23,980 bases of DNA from CAZZCP01 sp964653235 (GCA_964653235.1 CAZZCP010000036.1:1-23980); one strand, 5' to 3'; shown: positions 13,724 to 21,532, counted from the stretch's first letter. The notes: a model not told the origin generated them from the letters alone. Translations and numbers: made by a program.

Positions 13724-15335
13724 TTTTAGAATTCGATGCAATGCCAATTCTGCGGCTCTAAGTATCTCCTACGGGTTACTTTTTTGTATTTTCACTCCAA
13801 TTGCACTTCTGTTTTTATCTTTTTTTCAGCCAGAACTGAGTATTTGGTCTCACCTGCTTGATACAATTCTCATTGAAGTAATTCAAAATTCTGTCTTGCT
13901 GGGATTGGGAGTGGTCTCTATATCTAGTATCATTGGAGTTTATTTGGCATGGATTGTCTCAAGCTATAATTTTCCGCTTAGAAATTTTTTTTCTTGGTCT
14001 CTGCTTTTGCCAATGTCTTTACCTGCTTATGTTTTAGCTTTTATACATCAGGGATTTTTTGAATATACTGGAGATCTACAGAGCTTTCTCAGAATACAAC
14101 TTGAAACCGATAAAAATCTTTTTGCCTTTCTTCAAGGTGGCTTTGGGCTAATTTTAGTAATGAGTTTTGTTAGCTATCCCTATGTTTACTTTTTGTGTCG
14201 CCAAGCCTTTCTATTTCAGTCGGAGACCTATCGAGAAGCAGCAGAAAGTCTGGGCTATAGTAAATCTCAAGTTTTTCTTCGTTTGCAACTACCAATGGCA
14301 AAACCCTGGATTTTAGCTGCAATGACCATTATTCTTATGGAAACTCTTGCTGATTTTGGCGCAGTAAGCATCTTTAATTTTTATACTTTCACAACTGCAA
14401 TATATAAATCTTGGTTTTCACTCTTTTCATTTTCTGCTGCTCAACAATTGGCATCTAGTCTTTTGCTCATTCTAATCATTGCTTTTTATTTTGAAAAAAG
14501 CTTTCGTAAGAAAATAGTCATACCGCAAAGCAATCTACCAAAAAAGCGGCAAAAACCGAAATCTATTATGGCAGCATTTTATTTTTTGACTTGTACTTTG
14601 ATTTTTTGCATTGCTTTTTTGCTTCCCATTTTACAATTGCTTTTTTGGAGTTTTCAAAGCCTTGATAAAGGCTGGCTGAATTCACTTTGGACTTACTTAA
14701 GCAACTCATTTTTTATTAGTTTTATCGCTAGCCTTTGCATTCTTTTTGTTTCAATCTGTTTTTCTTATAGTAGAAGATTGTACAAAAACTCTCATTTTAG
14801 TAGATTCTACGAACTCGCTCTTTTGGGATATGCTGTGCCAGGAACCGTTATGGCTGTTGCTGTTTACATTCCCCTACTTTATTTTGATAAAGCTTTTAGT
14901 TGGTTATTTGATCAAGATCATCTCATTCTGCAAGGCAGTCTGTTTGCAATGATTTTTTCTTATCTATGTCGTTTTCTGCGCGTAGGTTTTAAGCCGATTG
15001 ATAGTGGTTTGGTTTCTATTCCAAAGAATATGGATGAAGCATCTCTATCACTTGGGGTAAAAGGTTTTGCCATGTTTTCTCGTGTGCACTTGCCGCTTTT
15101 AAAACCCAGTTTCTTCACAGCTTTTTTGTTTGCCTTTGTCGAAGTCATCAAAGAAATGCCCATCAGTTTAATGACAAGACCTTTTGGCTGGGACAGTCTC
15201 TCAGTACGTATCTTTGAATTGACTTCAGAGGCGCAGTGGACAGAGGCAGCTCTTCCGGCACTATGCATTGTATGCCTAGGTCTTATTCCAGTGTATTTTC
15301 TGGCAAGATCTCAGGAGCTTAATGATGCTTCTTAA
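13707..15335 (+). CDS. Ferric iron ABC transporter, fused two-domain permease (FbpB type)
   Basis: This 542-residue inner-membrane protein is a tandem permease: two halves of about six helices each, both with the EAA-loop that contacts the ATPase (EAAESLGYSKSQVFLRLQLP from Glu177; DEASLSLGVKGFAMFSRVHLP from Glu444). FbpB-type iron permeases are fused in this way. Translation is most likely from the GTG at 13707, which lies inside the 3' end of the binding-protein gene (17-nt overlap); no ATG in frame occurs for the first 30 codons. The stop overlaps the ATPase start by 14 nt. Overlaps at both ends make translational coupling within the operon likely. Confidence 0.9.
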   Translation: MLNIANFRIRCNANSAALSISYGLLFCIFTPIALLFLSFFQPELSIWSHLLDTILIEVIQNSVLLGLGVVSISSIIGVYLAWIVSSYNFPLRNFFSWSLLLPMSLPAYVLAFIHQGFFEYTGDLQSFLRIQLETDKNLFAFLQGGFGLILVMSFVSYPYVYFLCRQAFLFQSETYREAAESLGYSKSQVFLRLQLPMAKPWILAAMTIILMETLADFGAVSIFNFYTFTTAIYKSWFSLFSFSAAQQLASSLLLILIIAFYFEKSFRKKIVIPQSNLPKKRQKPKSIMAAFYFLTCTLIFCIAFLLPILQLLFWSFQSLDKGWLNSLWTYLSNSFFISFIASLCILFVSICFSYSRRLYKNSHFSRFYELALLGYAVPGTVMAVAVYIPLLYFDKAFSWLFDQDHLILQGSLFAMIFSYLCRFLRVGFKPIDSGLVSIPKNMDEASLSLGVKGFAMFSRVHLPLLKPSFFTAFLFAFVEVIKEMPISLMTRPFGWDSLSVRIFELTSEAQWTEAALPALCIVCLGLIPVYFLARSQELNDAS

Positions 15336-16383
15336 AATTGAAAATCTTGAAAAATCTTACTTGAATGAAACTGTCATTCGTGAACTTGATCTTTATCTAA
15401 ATGAGGGCGAAATATTATGTATCTTAGGCGAGAGTGGCTGCGGAAAAAGCACTCTATTAAGATGCATTTCAGGATTTGAAGAAATCCAAAAGGGTAAAAT
15501 CCTATTTCAAGATGAACTGCTTTCTTCTCCTGAATTTAGAAAACCACCTGCTGATCGAAATATTGGCTTTGTATTTCAAAATTACGCTCTTTTTCCGCAT
15601 TTGACTGCTTTTGAGAATGTTTGCTTTGGTTTGCATCAGCTGCCTAAAAAACTGTCTGAACAAAAAGCAAATGAATATATTGAGCTGGTTGGTCTTGATT
15701 TGTTTGTCAACAAATACCCTCATCAACTTTCGGGTGGGCAACAACAAAGACTTGCACTTGCCAGAGCTCTTGCACCTGAACCCAAACTCTTACTTTTAGA
15801 TGAACCTTTTTCGAACTTAGACAAAGAACTTTCACATCGACTGAGTCTAGAACTAAGACAAATTTTAAAAAAATGTGGAGTCAGTGCGATATTGGTTACT
15901 CATAATCAAGAAGAGGCTTTTGATATCGCCGACCGAATTGGAATTTTGCACAATCACCAAATGCTCCAATGCAGTGACACATATGATATTTACCATCAAC
16001 CCCTTAATGAATATATAGCCAATTTTATTGGCCGCGGATTTTTTATTGATGTTAAGGCGATCAGTGAGACTGAAATTGAATTTTCAGGTCAAATATTAAA
16101 AGCCAAAAAACAGGAACGTTTTAAAAAACATAAAGAATACAAACTACTGCTTCGCCCTGAAGACATTGTGCACGATGATGAGAGTCCATTGAAAGCGAAA
16201 GTAATAGACCGTCTGTTTCGAGGAGCCTATTATTTGTATGAGATTGAATACCAACAGCAATACAAGCTTCTCACTTTTATAATGAGTCACCAATGTCATA
16301 ATATAGGAGAAGAAATTGGCTTTCGCTTTGAAGTAGAACATTTGATCGCATTTGAAAAGGATAGTGATGAATCTACAAAATAA
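15322..16383 (+). CDS. Ferric iron ABC transporter, ATP-binding subunit (FbpC type)
   Basis: This 353-residue ATPase has Walker A GESGCGKST (36-44), the Q-loop Gln86 (VFQNYALFPH), the signature LSGGQ (136-140), Walker B LLLLDEP (156-162) and the switch His194. A C-terminal TOBE-like regulatory domain follows (about 240-345), with LLRPED near 290. This is the arrangement of FbpC/PotA/MalK-type ATPases. With the adjacent binding protein and permease it powers iron import. The start is the first of two ATG codons at 15322 and 15325, both in frame, inside the permease 3' end. Its 3' end overlaps the dehydrogenase gene by 17 nt. Confidence 0.93.
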   Translation: MMLLKIENLEKSYLNETVIRELDLYLNEGEILCILGESGCGKSTLLRCISGFEEIQKGKILFQDELLSSPEFRKPPADRNIGFVFQNYALFPHLTAFENVCFGLHQLPKKLSEQKANEYIELVGLDLFVNKYPHQLSGGQQQRLALARALAPEPKLLLLDEPFSNLDKELSHRLSLELRQILKKCGVSAILVTHNQEEAFDIADRIGILHNHQMLQCSDTYDIYHQPLNEYIANFIGRGFFIDVKAISETEIEFSGQILKAKKQERFKKHKEYKLLLRPEDIVHDDESPLKAKVIDRLFRGAYYLYEIEYQQQYKLLTFIMSHQCHNIGEEIGFRFEVEHLIAFEKDSDESTK

Positions 16384-17089
16384 AGTTGCTATTGTAACTG
16401 GGGCAAGTCGGGGTATAGGACAAGCTATTGCTTTAGAGCTCGCAAAAAAAGCATGCCGACTGGTTTTGGTTGCACAAAAACAAGAAAATTTAAAAGAAAC
16501 AGAAAAGAAAATACGCGAGCATCAAAGTGAAAGCATCTGCTTAGGCATTGATTTATCAAAACCCAATTTGAGTTTAAAAATTGTCGATGCTTGTATCGAG
16601 AGATTTTCACAAATTGATATTTTAGTTCATTGTGCAGGTATTTTTTTTCGCGAAAATTTAAGTCAAAGCTGTGATCTAGAAGAATGGGATCGATTGATAG
16701 ATATCAACTACAGAGCCATCTACTACCTGAACAAGTACGCTCTACCGCATATATTGAAACAAGAAGAGTCTGCTATTCTAAGCATTTCATCGATTGCTGG
16801 GCAAATGACTTTTCCGCAAGGTGGGGCCTATTGTGCAAGTAAACATGCTCTAAAAGCCTATTCTCAGTGCTTGTTTGAAGATGTAAGAGAAAAAAATGTG
16901 AAAGTTTGTACTCTCTACCCAGGATTGGTCAATACTCAAATGGGGATGCTTGCCGGTCAAACAGCGGATCCAGAAAAAATGATTCAGGTTGAAGATGTTG
17001 CTAGTGCAGCACTCTGGGCATTGCAAAGCCCGTCTACAGTCTGCCCAACAGAAATCGTTTTAAGACCACAAAGATCAGCCTACCTCTGA
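16367..17089 (+). CDS. Short-chain dehydrogenase/reductase (SDR)
   Basis: The ATG at 16367 follows an AAAAGG ribosome binding site (16355-16360) and gives 240 residues, the classical SDR length; a TTG at 16352 is rejected. The Rossmann motif TGASRGIGQ (11-19), HCAG (88-91), Asn114, Ser142 and the YxxxK pair Tyr155/Lys159 (YCASK) form a complete NAD(P)H site and catalytic tetrad. TGxxxGxG with no acidic residue directly after beta-2 leaves NADP or NAD open. The substrate is unknown. The gene overlaps the fbpC-type ATPase by 17 nt and is transcribed with the iron importer. No link between iron and this SDR is established; the pairing may only be economy of promoters. Confidence 0.92.
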   Translation: MNLQNKVAIVTGASRGIGQAIALELAKKACRLVLVAQKQENLKETEKKIREHQSESICLGIDLSKPNLSLKIVDACIERFSQIDILVHCAGIFFRENLSQSCDLEEWDRLIDINYRAIYYLNKYALPHILKQEESAILSISSIAGQMTFPQGGAYCASKHALKAYSQCLFEDVREKNVKVCTLYPGLVNTQMGMLAGQTADPEKMIQVEDVASAALWALQSPSTVCPTEIVLRPQRSAYL

Positions 17090-17150
17090 CAAACTGATTG
17101 CTTAAGACATATAATGAAAGCCGCAGTGGAAAAAGAAATGGTAATAGATC

Positions 17151-18029
17151 CTAATAAAAAAGTACAAGTATTCCTATGGCAAACAATAGGATCGATATCA
17201 ACATATGCTTACTTGGGAGCTCTTTTTTATAAATGCATTCAAAGAGGCTCGCAAAAAATGGCGCCGTCATAGTAATAGCAGAGATCGTTGCGATATGCCC
17301 AATTTGAATCGCAGAGAGGTACAAGAAAAGACTTAAGTAAGTCCCAGATAGAGCGCCAGAAAAATTGGCTACTTTGCCTTTCTGACTTAAAAGACGAAAA
17401 TTTTTAACCAATCCAATCGGCTTTAAAAAACTCAAAAGTAAAAATCCAAAACTGGCTCCTAAACTGCGAAACAGATTGCCCTGCATGGGCAAAACTTCAA
17501 CATCAACCTGAAAGGCCGCTTTGGTAATCAAAACCCCCATCGCATCTAAAAAAATTGCTAAGCCGGCAAGAATCAAGCCCTTCACTTCCCAAGCGCCTGT
17601 TTTGACACGAATTTCAAGGCTAAAACTGTATAGACAGCCAATAAAAAAAATGATGGCCATAAATTTTTGCAAGCCAACTTCTTGCTCAAACAGATAATAA
17701 GACCCTATACCTGTTAAAATGGGGTGAAAACCATAGAGCATCATACTTCTACCAGGACCCAGTTGGACGAATGCTTTTAGCAAAAATATATCACCAATCA
17801 TCAAGCCTATGATTCCACTTGAGAAAAAAAGCATAAATGAGTGAGCATCTGGCATATGCCATTGATTGGCAATAAACAAACTAAGTGCGCAAGCAATGCT
17901 TGCAACAATGGCCTTGAAATAATTGACCCAGTATACACTGACCTTTTTCGAATATTCCGAAAAAACCAAACTGGCAAAGCCAAAACACAGGTTTGCTCCC
18001 AGGGCAAAAAGATAACTTGTTAGTGCCAT
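17151..18029 (-). CDS. DMT-superfamily transporter (EamA-like)
   Basis: This 292-residue protein has the ten hydrophobic segments and internal duplication of the EamA/DMT superfamily: the first half begins LFALGANLCFGFASLVFSE and the second half repeats the fold after about residue 150. Members export amino acids, nucleosides or metabolites or import nucleotide sugars, so the substrate is undetermined. It is convergent with the SDR gene across 61 bp and diverges from lipB across 66 bp. I see no clear promoter or ribosome binding site at the start; ATG at 18029 is the first in frame and begins the first membrane segment properly. Confidence 0.87.
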   Translation of the reverse strand: MALTSYLFALGANLCFGFASLVFSEYSKKVSVYWVNYFKAIVASIACALSLFIANQWHMPDAHSFMLFFSSGIIGLMIGDIFLLKAFVQLGPGRSMMLYGFHPILTGIGSYYLFEQEVGLQKFMAIIFFIGCLYSFSLEIRVKTGAWEVKGLILAGLAIFLDAMGVLITKAAFQVDVEVLPMQGNLFRSLGASFGFLLLSFLKPIGLVKNFRLLSQKGKVANFSGALSGTYLSLFLYLSAIQIGHIATISAITMTAPFFASLFECIYKKELPSKHMLISILLFAIGILVLFY

Positions 18030-18095
18030 CTCTGTGACTTAAGGAATAATCATGCAAAAGTCATTTTTTCTTCTCATTTTTAAAAATTTTGTTAC

Positions 18096-18746
18096 ATGTC
18101 TTTTATGCAAAGTCTATATCTAGGAATGTGTAGCTATTCCACTGGAATTGAAAAGCAGAACACATATCTATTAAACGAAGAAATTGTTTTGGGCATGGAG
18201 CACCCAAAAACCCTTAGCCTTGGAAAAAGAGCATCTGAGCAAGACCTTCTTTATTCAAAAAAGGACTTATACGCAAAGGGATTTTGTATCGAGTCTTCAG
18301 ATCGAGGAGGGCAAGCTACTTTGCACAATCCTGGGCAGTTGGTCATATATCCCATCCTTGATTTAAAAAAACATAATCTGGGTGTAAGAGATTTTGTGTG
18401 TCTTTTGCAAAAAACAACTCACCTTTTTTTGTCAGAATTCCAGATCAGAAGCTTTAGTCAAGGTGAGCCAGGAATTTATACCAAACAAGGAAAAATTGCA
18501 TCTATCGGACTTAAAATCCAGCACTCATGGACGAGTCATGGTATTGCCTTGAATCACTGCAATGACTTAAAAGATTTTTCCGTACTTAAGAACTGTGGGG
18601 TTCTTCAACAAAAATTTGATAAAATCAATAATTACAGTGATTTAAATATTGAGCCCTGCTTTGAAATCTGGGTTCAGATTTTCTCGCAGTGCTTGACCGA
18701 TACGGATTTTTTACTTACTTGTAAGAACTCCAATGAGCGGCGTTAG
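18096..18746 (+). CDS. lipB: Lipoyl(octanoyl) transferase
   Basis: LipB transfers octanoate from acyl carrier protein to lipoyl domains of 2-oxoacid dehydrogenases and the glycine cleavage H protein. The 216-residue protein has DRGGQATLHNPGQLVIYP (69-86), GVRDFV (96-101), GKIASIGLKI with the catalytic Lys133 (132-141), TSHGIALN (146-153) and the catalytic Cys167 in KNCGV. Length matches E. coli LipB (213). An in-frame ATG at 18105 would remove three residues and cannot be excluded. The gene ends inside the tRNA-Val gene: its last codons, including the stop at 18744-18746, are the first ten bases of the tRNA. Confidence 0.9.
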   Translation: MSFMQSLYLGMCSYSTGIEKQNTYLLNEEIVLGMEHPKTLSLGKRASEQDLLYSKKDLYAKGFCIESSDRGGQATLHNPGQLVIYPILDLKKHNLGVRDFVCLLQKTTHLFLSEFQIRSFSQGEPGIYTKQGKIASIGLKIQHSWTSHGIALNHCNDLKDFSVLKNCGVLQQKFDKINNYSDLNIEPCFEIWVQIFSQCLTDTDFLLTCKNSNERR

Positions 18747-18812
18747 CTCAGTTGGTAGAGCACCAGCTCGACACGCTGGGGGTCACATGTTCAAGTCATG
18801 TACGCCGCACCA
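18737..18812 (+). tRNA. tRNA-Val, anticodon GAC
   Basis: A full 76-nt cloverleaf with encoded CCA: acceptor stem GCGGCGT/ACGCCGC, D-stem GCTC/GAGC, anticodon stem CCAGC/GCTGG, a 5-nt variable loop and T-stem ACATG/CATGT with loop TTCAAGT. The seven-base anticodon loop is TCGACAC, giving GAC at 34-36, i.e. Val (GTC codons and, by wobble, GTT). Position 33 is C, whereas U33 is nearly invariant. The tRNA's first ten bases overlap the end of lipB. No terminator is evident in the 36 bp up to the next gene. Confidence 0.95.
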
Positions 18813-18848
18813 ATTTTATTGGGCTTTTCTCATTTGGTTCGGTTCTTC

Positions 18849-19256
18849 TCACACAGCTCTTTTCTCAATAGCTTCTTCGCCATATTTCATGTCAATTCCT
18901 TGAATGTGTGAGCTTAGCCATACCTTCAAAAAGCTAAAGAAGGCATTGGATAATTCAGCCTTTGATTCAAATTCTGACAAATGATCTTTCAGCTGCCGAA
19001 TCAATTTTTCGTGAATCATCTTGTGGGTTTCATAACCCGAAAAACGAATTTTTCTCATAAACTCTTCTTCATCTTCAAAATGCTTCAAGGTGTATGATGC
19101 AAAATCATTGAGAAGGGCTTTTAAAATATCGTATCCATCCCCTCGCTCATATGCCTCATGCAGTTTGTTCATCTTCTCAATCAAAACAATATGCTCATCA
19201 TCCATCTCTTTGACTTTCACAGAGTACTTGCTTGCGTCCCACTGAAAAAAACTCAT
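18849..19256 (-). CDS. Bacteriohemerythrin
   Basis: The ATG at 19256 follows AGAGGTG (a reasonable ribosome binding site) and gives 135 residues, the normal bacteriohemerythrin length; a GTG at 19274 is less likely. The di-iron ligands are all present: His22, His59, Glu63, His78, His82, His117 and Asp122, in the spacing of Methylococcus McHr. The protein forms a four-helix bundle that binds oxygen reversibly; roles proposed for the family include O2 supply to oxidases, O2 sensing or iron storage. It is a stand-alone domain without a signalling fusion. An FNR-type site lies upstream (19308-19321), suggesting oxygen-dependent expression. It is transcribed toward tRNA-Val and lipB. Confidence 0.93.
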   Translation of the reverse strand: MSFFQWDASKYSVKVKEMDDEHIVLIEKMNKLHEAYERGDGYDILKALLNDFASYTLKHFEDEEEFMRKIRFSGYETHKMIHEKLIRQLKDHLSEFESKAELSNAFFSFLKVWLSSHIQGIDMKYGEEAIEKRAV

Positions 19257-19280
19257 AGACACCTCTCTTTTCACTCTATT

Positions 19281-19321
19281 AGTTTAAGCTGATTTAGGAA
19301 TTGAAATATGATTTAGATCAA
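19281..19321 (-). promoter_or_regulatory. FNR/CRP-type box and -10 of the bacteriohemerythrin gene
   Basis: On the minus strand TTGAT-CTAA-ATCAT (19308-19321) matches the FNR consensus TTGAT-N4-ATCAA at nine of ten positions. A TAAACT -10 (19281-19286) predicts a start near 19274. The box is then centred about 41 bp upstream, the spacing of class II FNR activation. A related CRP-family regulator could also bind. This is inference from motif and spacing only. Confidence 0.5.
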
Positions 19322-19352
19322 AAAACTAAATTTTTTTTGTTTTGTTTTGAGA

Positions 19353-20258
19353 TCAATACAACTCGACCCGGTCATTTTCGATAAAACCATTACCAGAATG
19401 AATCACTGCAACTGCACCGTCTTGCCCGAAGTAGTTTACCACTTCGATGGTTCCTTTAGTTCTACCTGGCGCAAGTCCAACAAAGATACCTGTTTCTGGG
19501 TCATAAACCTCTTCACCCGGAGCTGCAACTCTTAAGACATCTCCAATTTGAATGCCGGTCACACGCCCAGCATTTATGTAAATTCGATCTCCTTTCACCA
19601 GTGCGATTCTACCAGCCCAAAGAATCTTATTCGTAGACTGATGAAGAGCAACAAATGATCCGCGAAAGGCTTTGCGAACTGCTTTGGTAATGAGTTCAGG
19701 GTCGACTGCCAATTCTAAGTTTCTCGGTGATGAGGTGGTGAATTTTCTCACTTCAGAGATGACGGTGGCACTTCTCTCCTCATCCATCAGAATTCGATTG
19801 TTGCGAACTCCAATCGCTCTTAATCGAACTTTTGCAGAAACCTCAGCTTTTATATTTCGCCAAAGTCCCACTGCATCTCCCACCCGTCGTGCTTTCACCT
19901 CAAGAATCTTACCCTCAATGATGGCTACGATATCTAAAGATTTTGCCATATCGGTCATTGCGACCAAATCGTATTGACCCGCATTGATAAAGTTTTGAAC
20001 ATCATAGGGAAGGTCGGTAGGCTTAATCAAAACATACTCTTTGGTTGCGGCAAGTTGTCTTACCAATTCTTTTCGAGCTGCATTTCGAACTTTTTCTGGA
20101 CGATGGATATTGCTATCTAAAAAGGGCAAAACGATAACTCTTTTTCTTAAGCTTTCAGGAGGAGCCGTACTAACTGGCGGGGGGTTCTTTGCTGTAGGCT
20201 CATCACGAAAAACAGAGCAGGCGCTTAAAAATATGCTGACCAAAATGAGAATTCTCAT
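19353..20258 (-). CDS. Lipoprotein with FlgT-like C-terminal domain
   Basis: This 301-residue protein begins with a lipoprotein signal with lipobox LSAC at Cys14; residue 15 is Ser, favouring outer-membrane sorting. Then a proline-rich linker and a CsgG/TolB-N-like segment (KRVIVLPF, about 39-180). The last 80 residues match the pattern of the C-terminal SH3-like domain of FlgT as I remember it: GDRIYINAGRVTGIQIGDVLRV (223-244), GEEVYDPETGIFVG, and a closing GNGFIENDRVEL. FlgT builds the H ring around the basal body of sheathed flagella in Vibrio. A flagellar role here is inferred from that domain; no flagellar gene is adjacent. A promoter with its -10 6 nt from the ATG is present. Confidence 0.7.
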   Translation of the reverse strand: MRILILVSIFLSACSVFRDEPTAKNPPPVSTAPPESLRKRVIVLPFLDSNIHRPEKVRNAARKELVRQLAATKEYVLIKPTDLPYDVQNFINAGQYDLVAMTDMAKSLDIVAIIEGKILEVKARRVGDAVGLWRNIKAEVSAKVRLRAIGVRNNRILMDEERSATVISEVRKFTTSSPRNLELAVDPELITKAVRKAFRGSFVALHQSTNKILWAGRIALVKGDRIYINAGRVTGIQIGDVLRVAAPGEEVYDPETGIFVGLAPGRTKGTIEVVNYFGQDGAVAVIHSGNGFIENDRVELY

Positions 20259-20264
20259 AGATCT

Positions 20265-20292
20265 ATTTTAAATTGAAACACTTAAATTTCAA
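20265..20292 (-). promoter_or_regulatory. Candidate leaderless promoter of the FlgT-like gene
   Basis: TTGAAA (20287-20292), a 16-bp spacer and TAAAAT (20265-20270), both five of six consensus, end 6 nt before the ATG at 20258. No Shine-Dalgarno sequence lies in the six bases AGATCT between. Confidence 0.5.
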
Positions 20293-20328
20293 CCGACCTA
20301 GACCAAATCGAAGCTTCCTACAAAAGCT

Positions 20329-21474
20329 TCAAAACCCAAGCTCAATCTTAGACTCATCGGCCTCGACCTTGGCAGAGCGGCCTTGATACTGCAAGCTCTT
20401 TAGATCGGTTTGCAGAGCCCCTACCCCACCTGCAACATCGACTTCAAACTCTATACGCCCGGGAGCAAAGAGCCTTTCGCGAATATTCTTAATGCGAACA
20501 CTTTTCTTTAAAATTTGCTGCTTAATACCTTGAAGGTCTTGGTAGTTGTAATCGCCTTTTAATGCCAAGCGTACTCTTGTAGCATCAAAGAGTCCTTTCT
20601 CCCATGCAAGCTTGATCTGTGCCAAAAGATCTTCTGCCGCTTCGCTATAGCCATTGGTGCTGATTTTTTGCAATTCTTCTTCATAATCACCCACATCACT
20701 TTCAATGACTCTCTCAACTCTACCAAGGCGACGTGCATTTTTGGTAAGATAGGCCTCAAGCTCAATCTCAACCTGTGAGGCCAATGGATTCTTTTCACTT
20801 TTACCAAAATTCACACGGCCAAGAACTACGATCATGGCACTGAGTTTTTGCCCCAATTCACGAACATCTTGGCGAGAAAATGAATCCAATTTTAAGCCTC
20901 GAGGTAGTGAATATTGTAGATTGGCTTTTACCGGGTCGTAGACATAAAAGTCATTTTTCCAAAAGGCTTCTCGAAAGGCATTTTGAAAACTGCGAGATTC
21001 ATTGGCTAAAAAAGCTGGTATATTCTTATCAGTTCGAAACCACCATTTAAATGAAATCGAATTGACTCGATCTAAAAAACTGATCATGGGCAGTAAACTC
21101 TGCTCTCCTTTTGAAAAATACAGTACTCCTTCTTTGAGTAAGAGTTCTCGAAGCTCTACTTGACTGATTTTAAGCTCAACTTTCATGCTGTAATTACCAC
21201 TTCGACCTTCAAGTTTTCCGGGCCGTAAAAATGGAATGTACTTTCCTGATTGAGGAAGAATCTTATTCTTGAAAACAACTTGCTTCTCCTCAAATCTTTC
21301 ACGACCAATCAAAGCCTGCACTTCTTCTCGTGAGACCCTTTCAATCACTTTTTGCATGATTTCTTTTTTGGCCTTGGTCGAGTTTTTTTCAACAGAATAG
21401 ATCAGAATCTCTTTTTCAATAAGTTCTTGAGCAAAAAGACTTGAACTAAAAAGCAACATAAACAAAATCTTCAT
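20329..21474 (-). CDS. Exported protein of unknown function, DUF2066/FlgT-N-like
   Basis: This 381-residue protein has a signal peptide (MKILFMLLFSSSLFAQ, about 1-16) ending in a plausible AQ/E signal peptidase site. The mature N-terminus (about 17-115) shows the pattern of repeated helices with Arg/Glu-rich turns and a Gly-X-Tyr strand that I associate with DUF2066-type and LPP20/FlgT N-terminal domains; the match is from memory and tentative. The remainder carries no recognised motif. It lies 70 bp upstream of the FlgT-like lipoprotein gene on the same strand and after dnaE, so a common envelope or flagellar assembly role is suggested by context only. A good promoter lies directly in front of its ATG. 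Confidence 0.6.
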   Translation of the reverse strand: MKILFMLLFSSSLFAQELIEKEILIYSVEKNSTKAKKEIMQKVIERVSREEVQALIGRERFEEKQVVFKNKILPQSGKYIPFLRPGKLEGRSGNYSMKVELKISQVELRELLLKEGVLYFSKGEQSLLPMISFLDRVNSISFKWWFRTDKNIPAFLANESRSFQNAFREAFWKNDFYVYDPVKANLQYSLPRGLKLDSFSRQDVRELGQKLSAMIVVLGRVNFGKSEKNPLASQVEIELEAYLTKNARRLGRVERVIESDVGDYEEELQKISTNGYSEAAEDLLAQIKLAWEKGLFDATRVRLALKGDYNYQDLQGIKQQILKKSVRIKNIRERLFAPGRIEFEVDVAGGVGALQTDLKSLQYQGRSAKVEADESKIELGF

Positions 21475-21480
21475 TCGTTA

Positions 21481-21509
21481 AGAATAGATTTATCTTCGTG
21501 AGTTGGCAA
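21481..21509 (-). promoter_or_regulatory. Candidate leaderless promoter of the 381-aa exported protein gene
   Basis: TTGCCA (21504-21509, five of six bases), a 17-bp spacer and TATTCT (21481-21486) end 6 nt before the ATG at 21474, with no Shine-Dalgarno sequence. It fills most of the 58-bp gap after dnaE, so this gene need not be read from the dnaE transcript. Confidence 0.45.
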
Positions 21510-21532
21510 TTTTGTAGCGGTGCGTATACTAA

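Noticed and set aside
16352..16366. TTG start for the SDR
   Set aside because: The ATG at 16367 has AAAAGG at ideal spacing and begins directly at the first Rossmann strand.
20309..20330. GAAGCTT/AAGCTTC inverted repeat at the end of the 381-aa gene
   Set aside because: A 7-bp stem overlapping the stop codon but with no following U-tract; may be chance, so not listed as a terminator.
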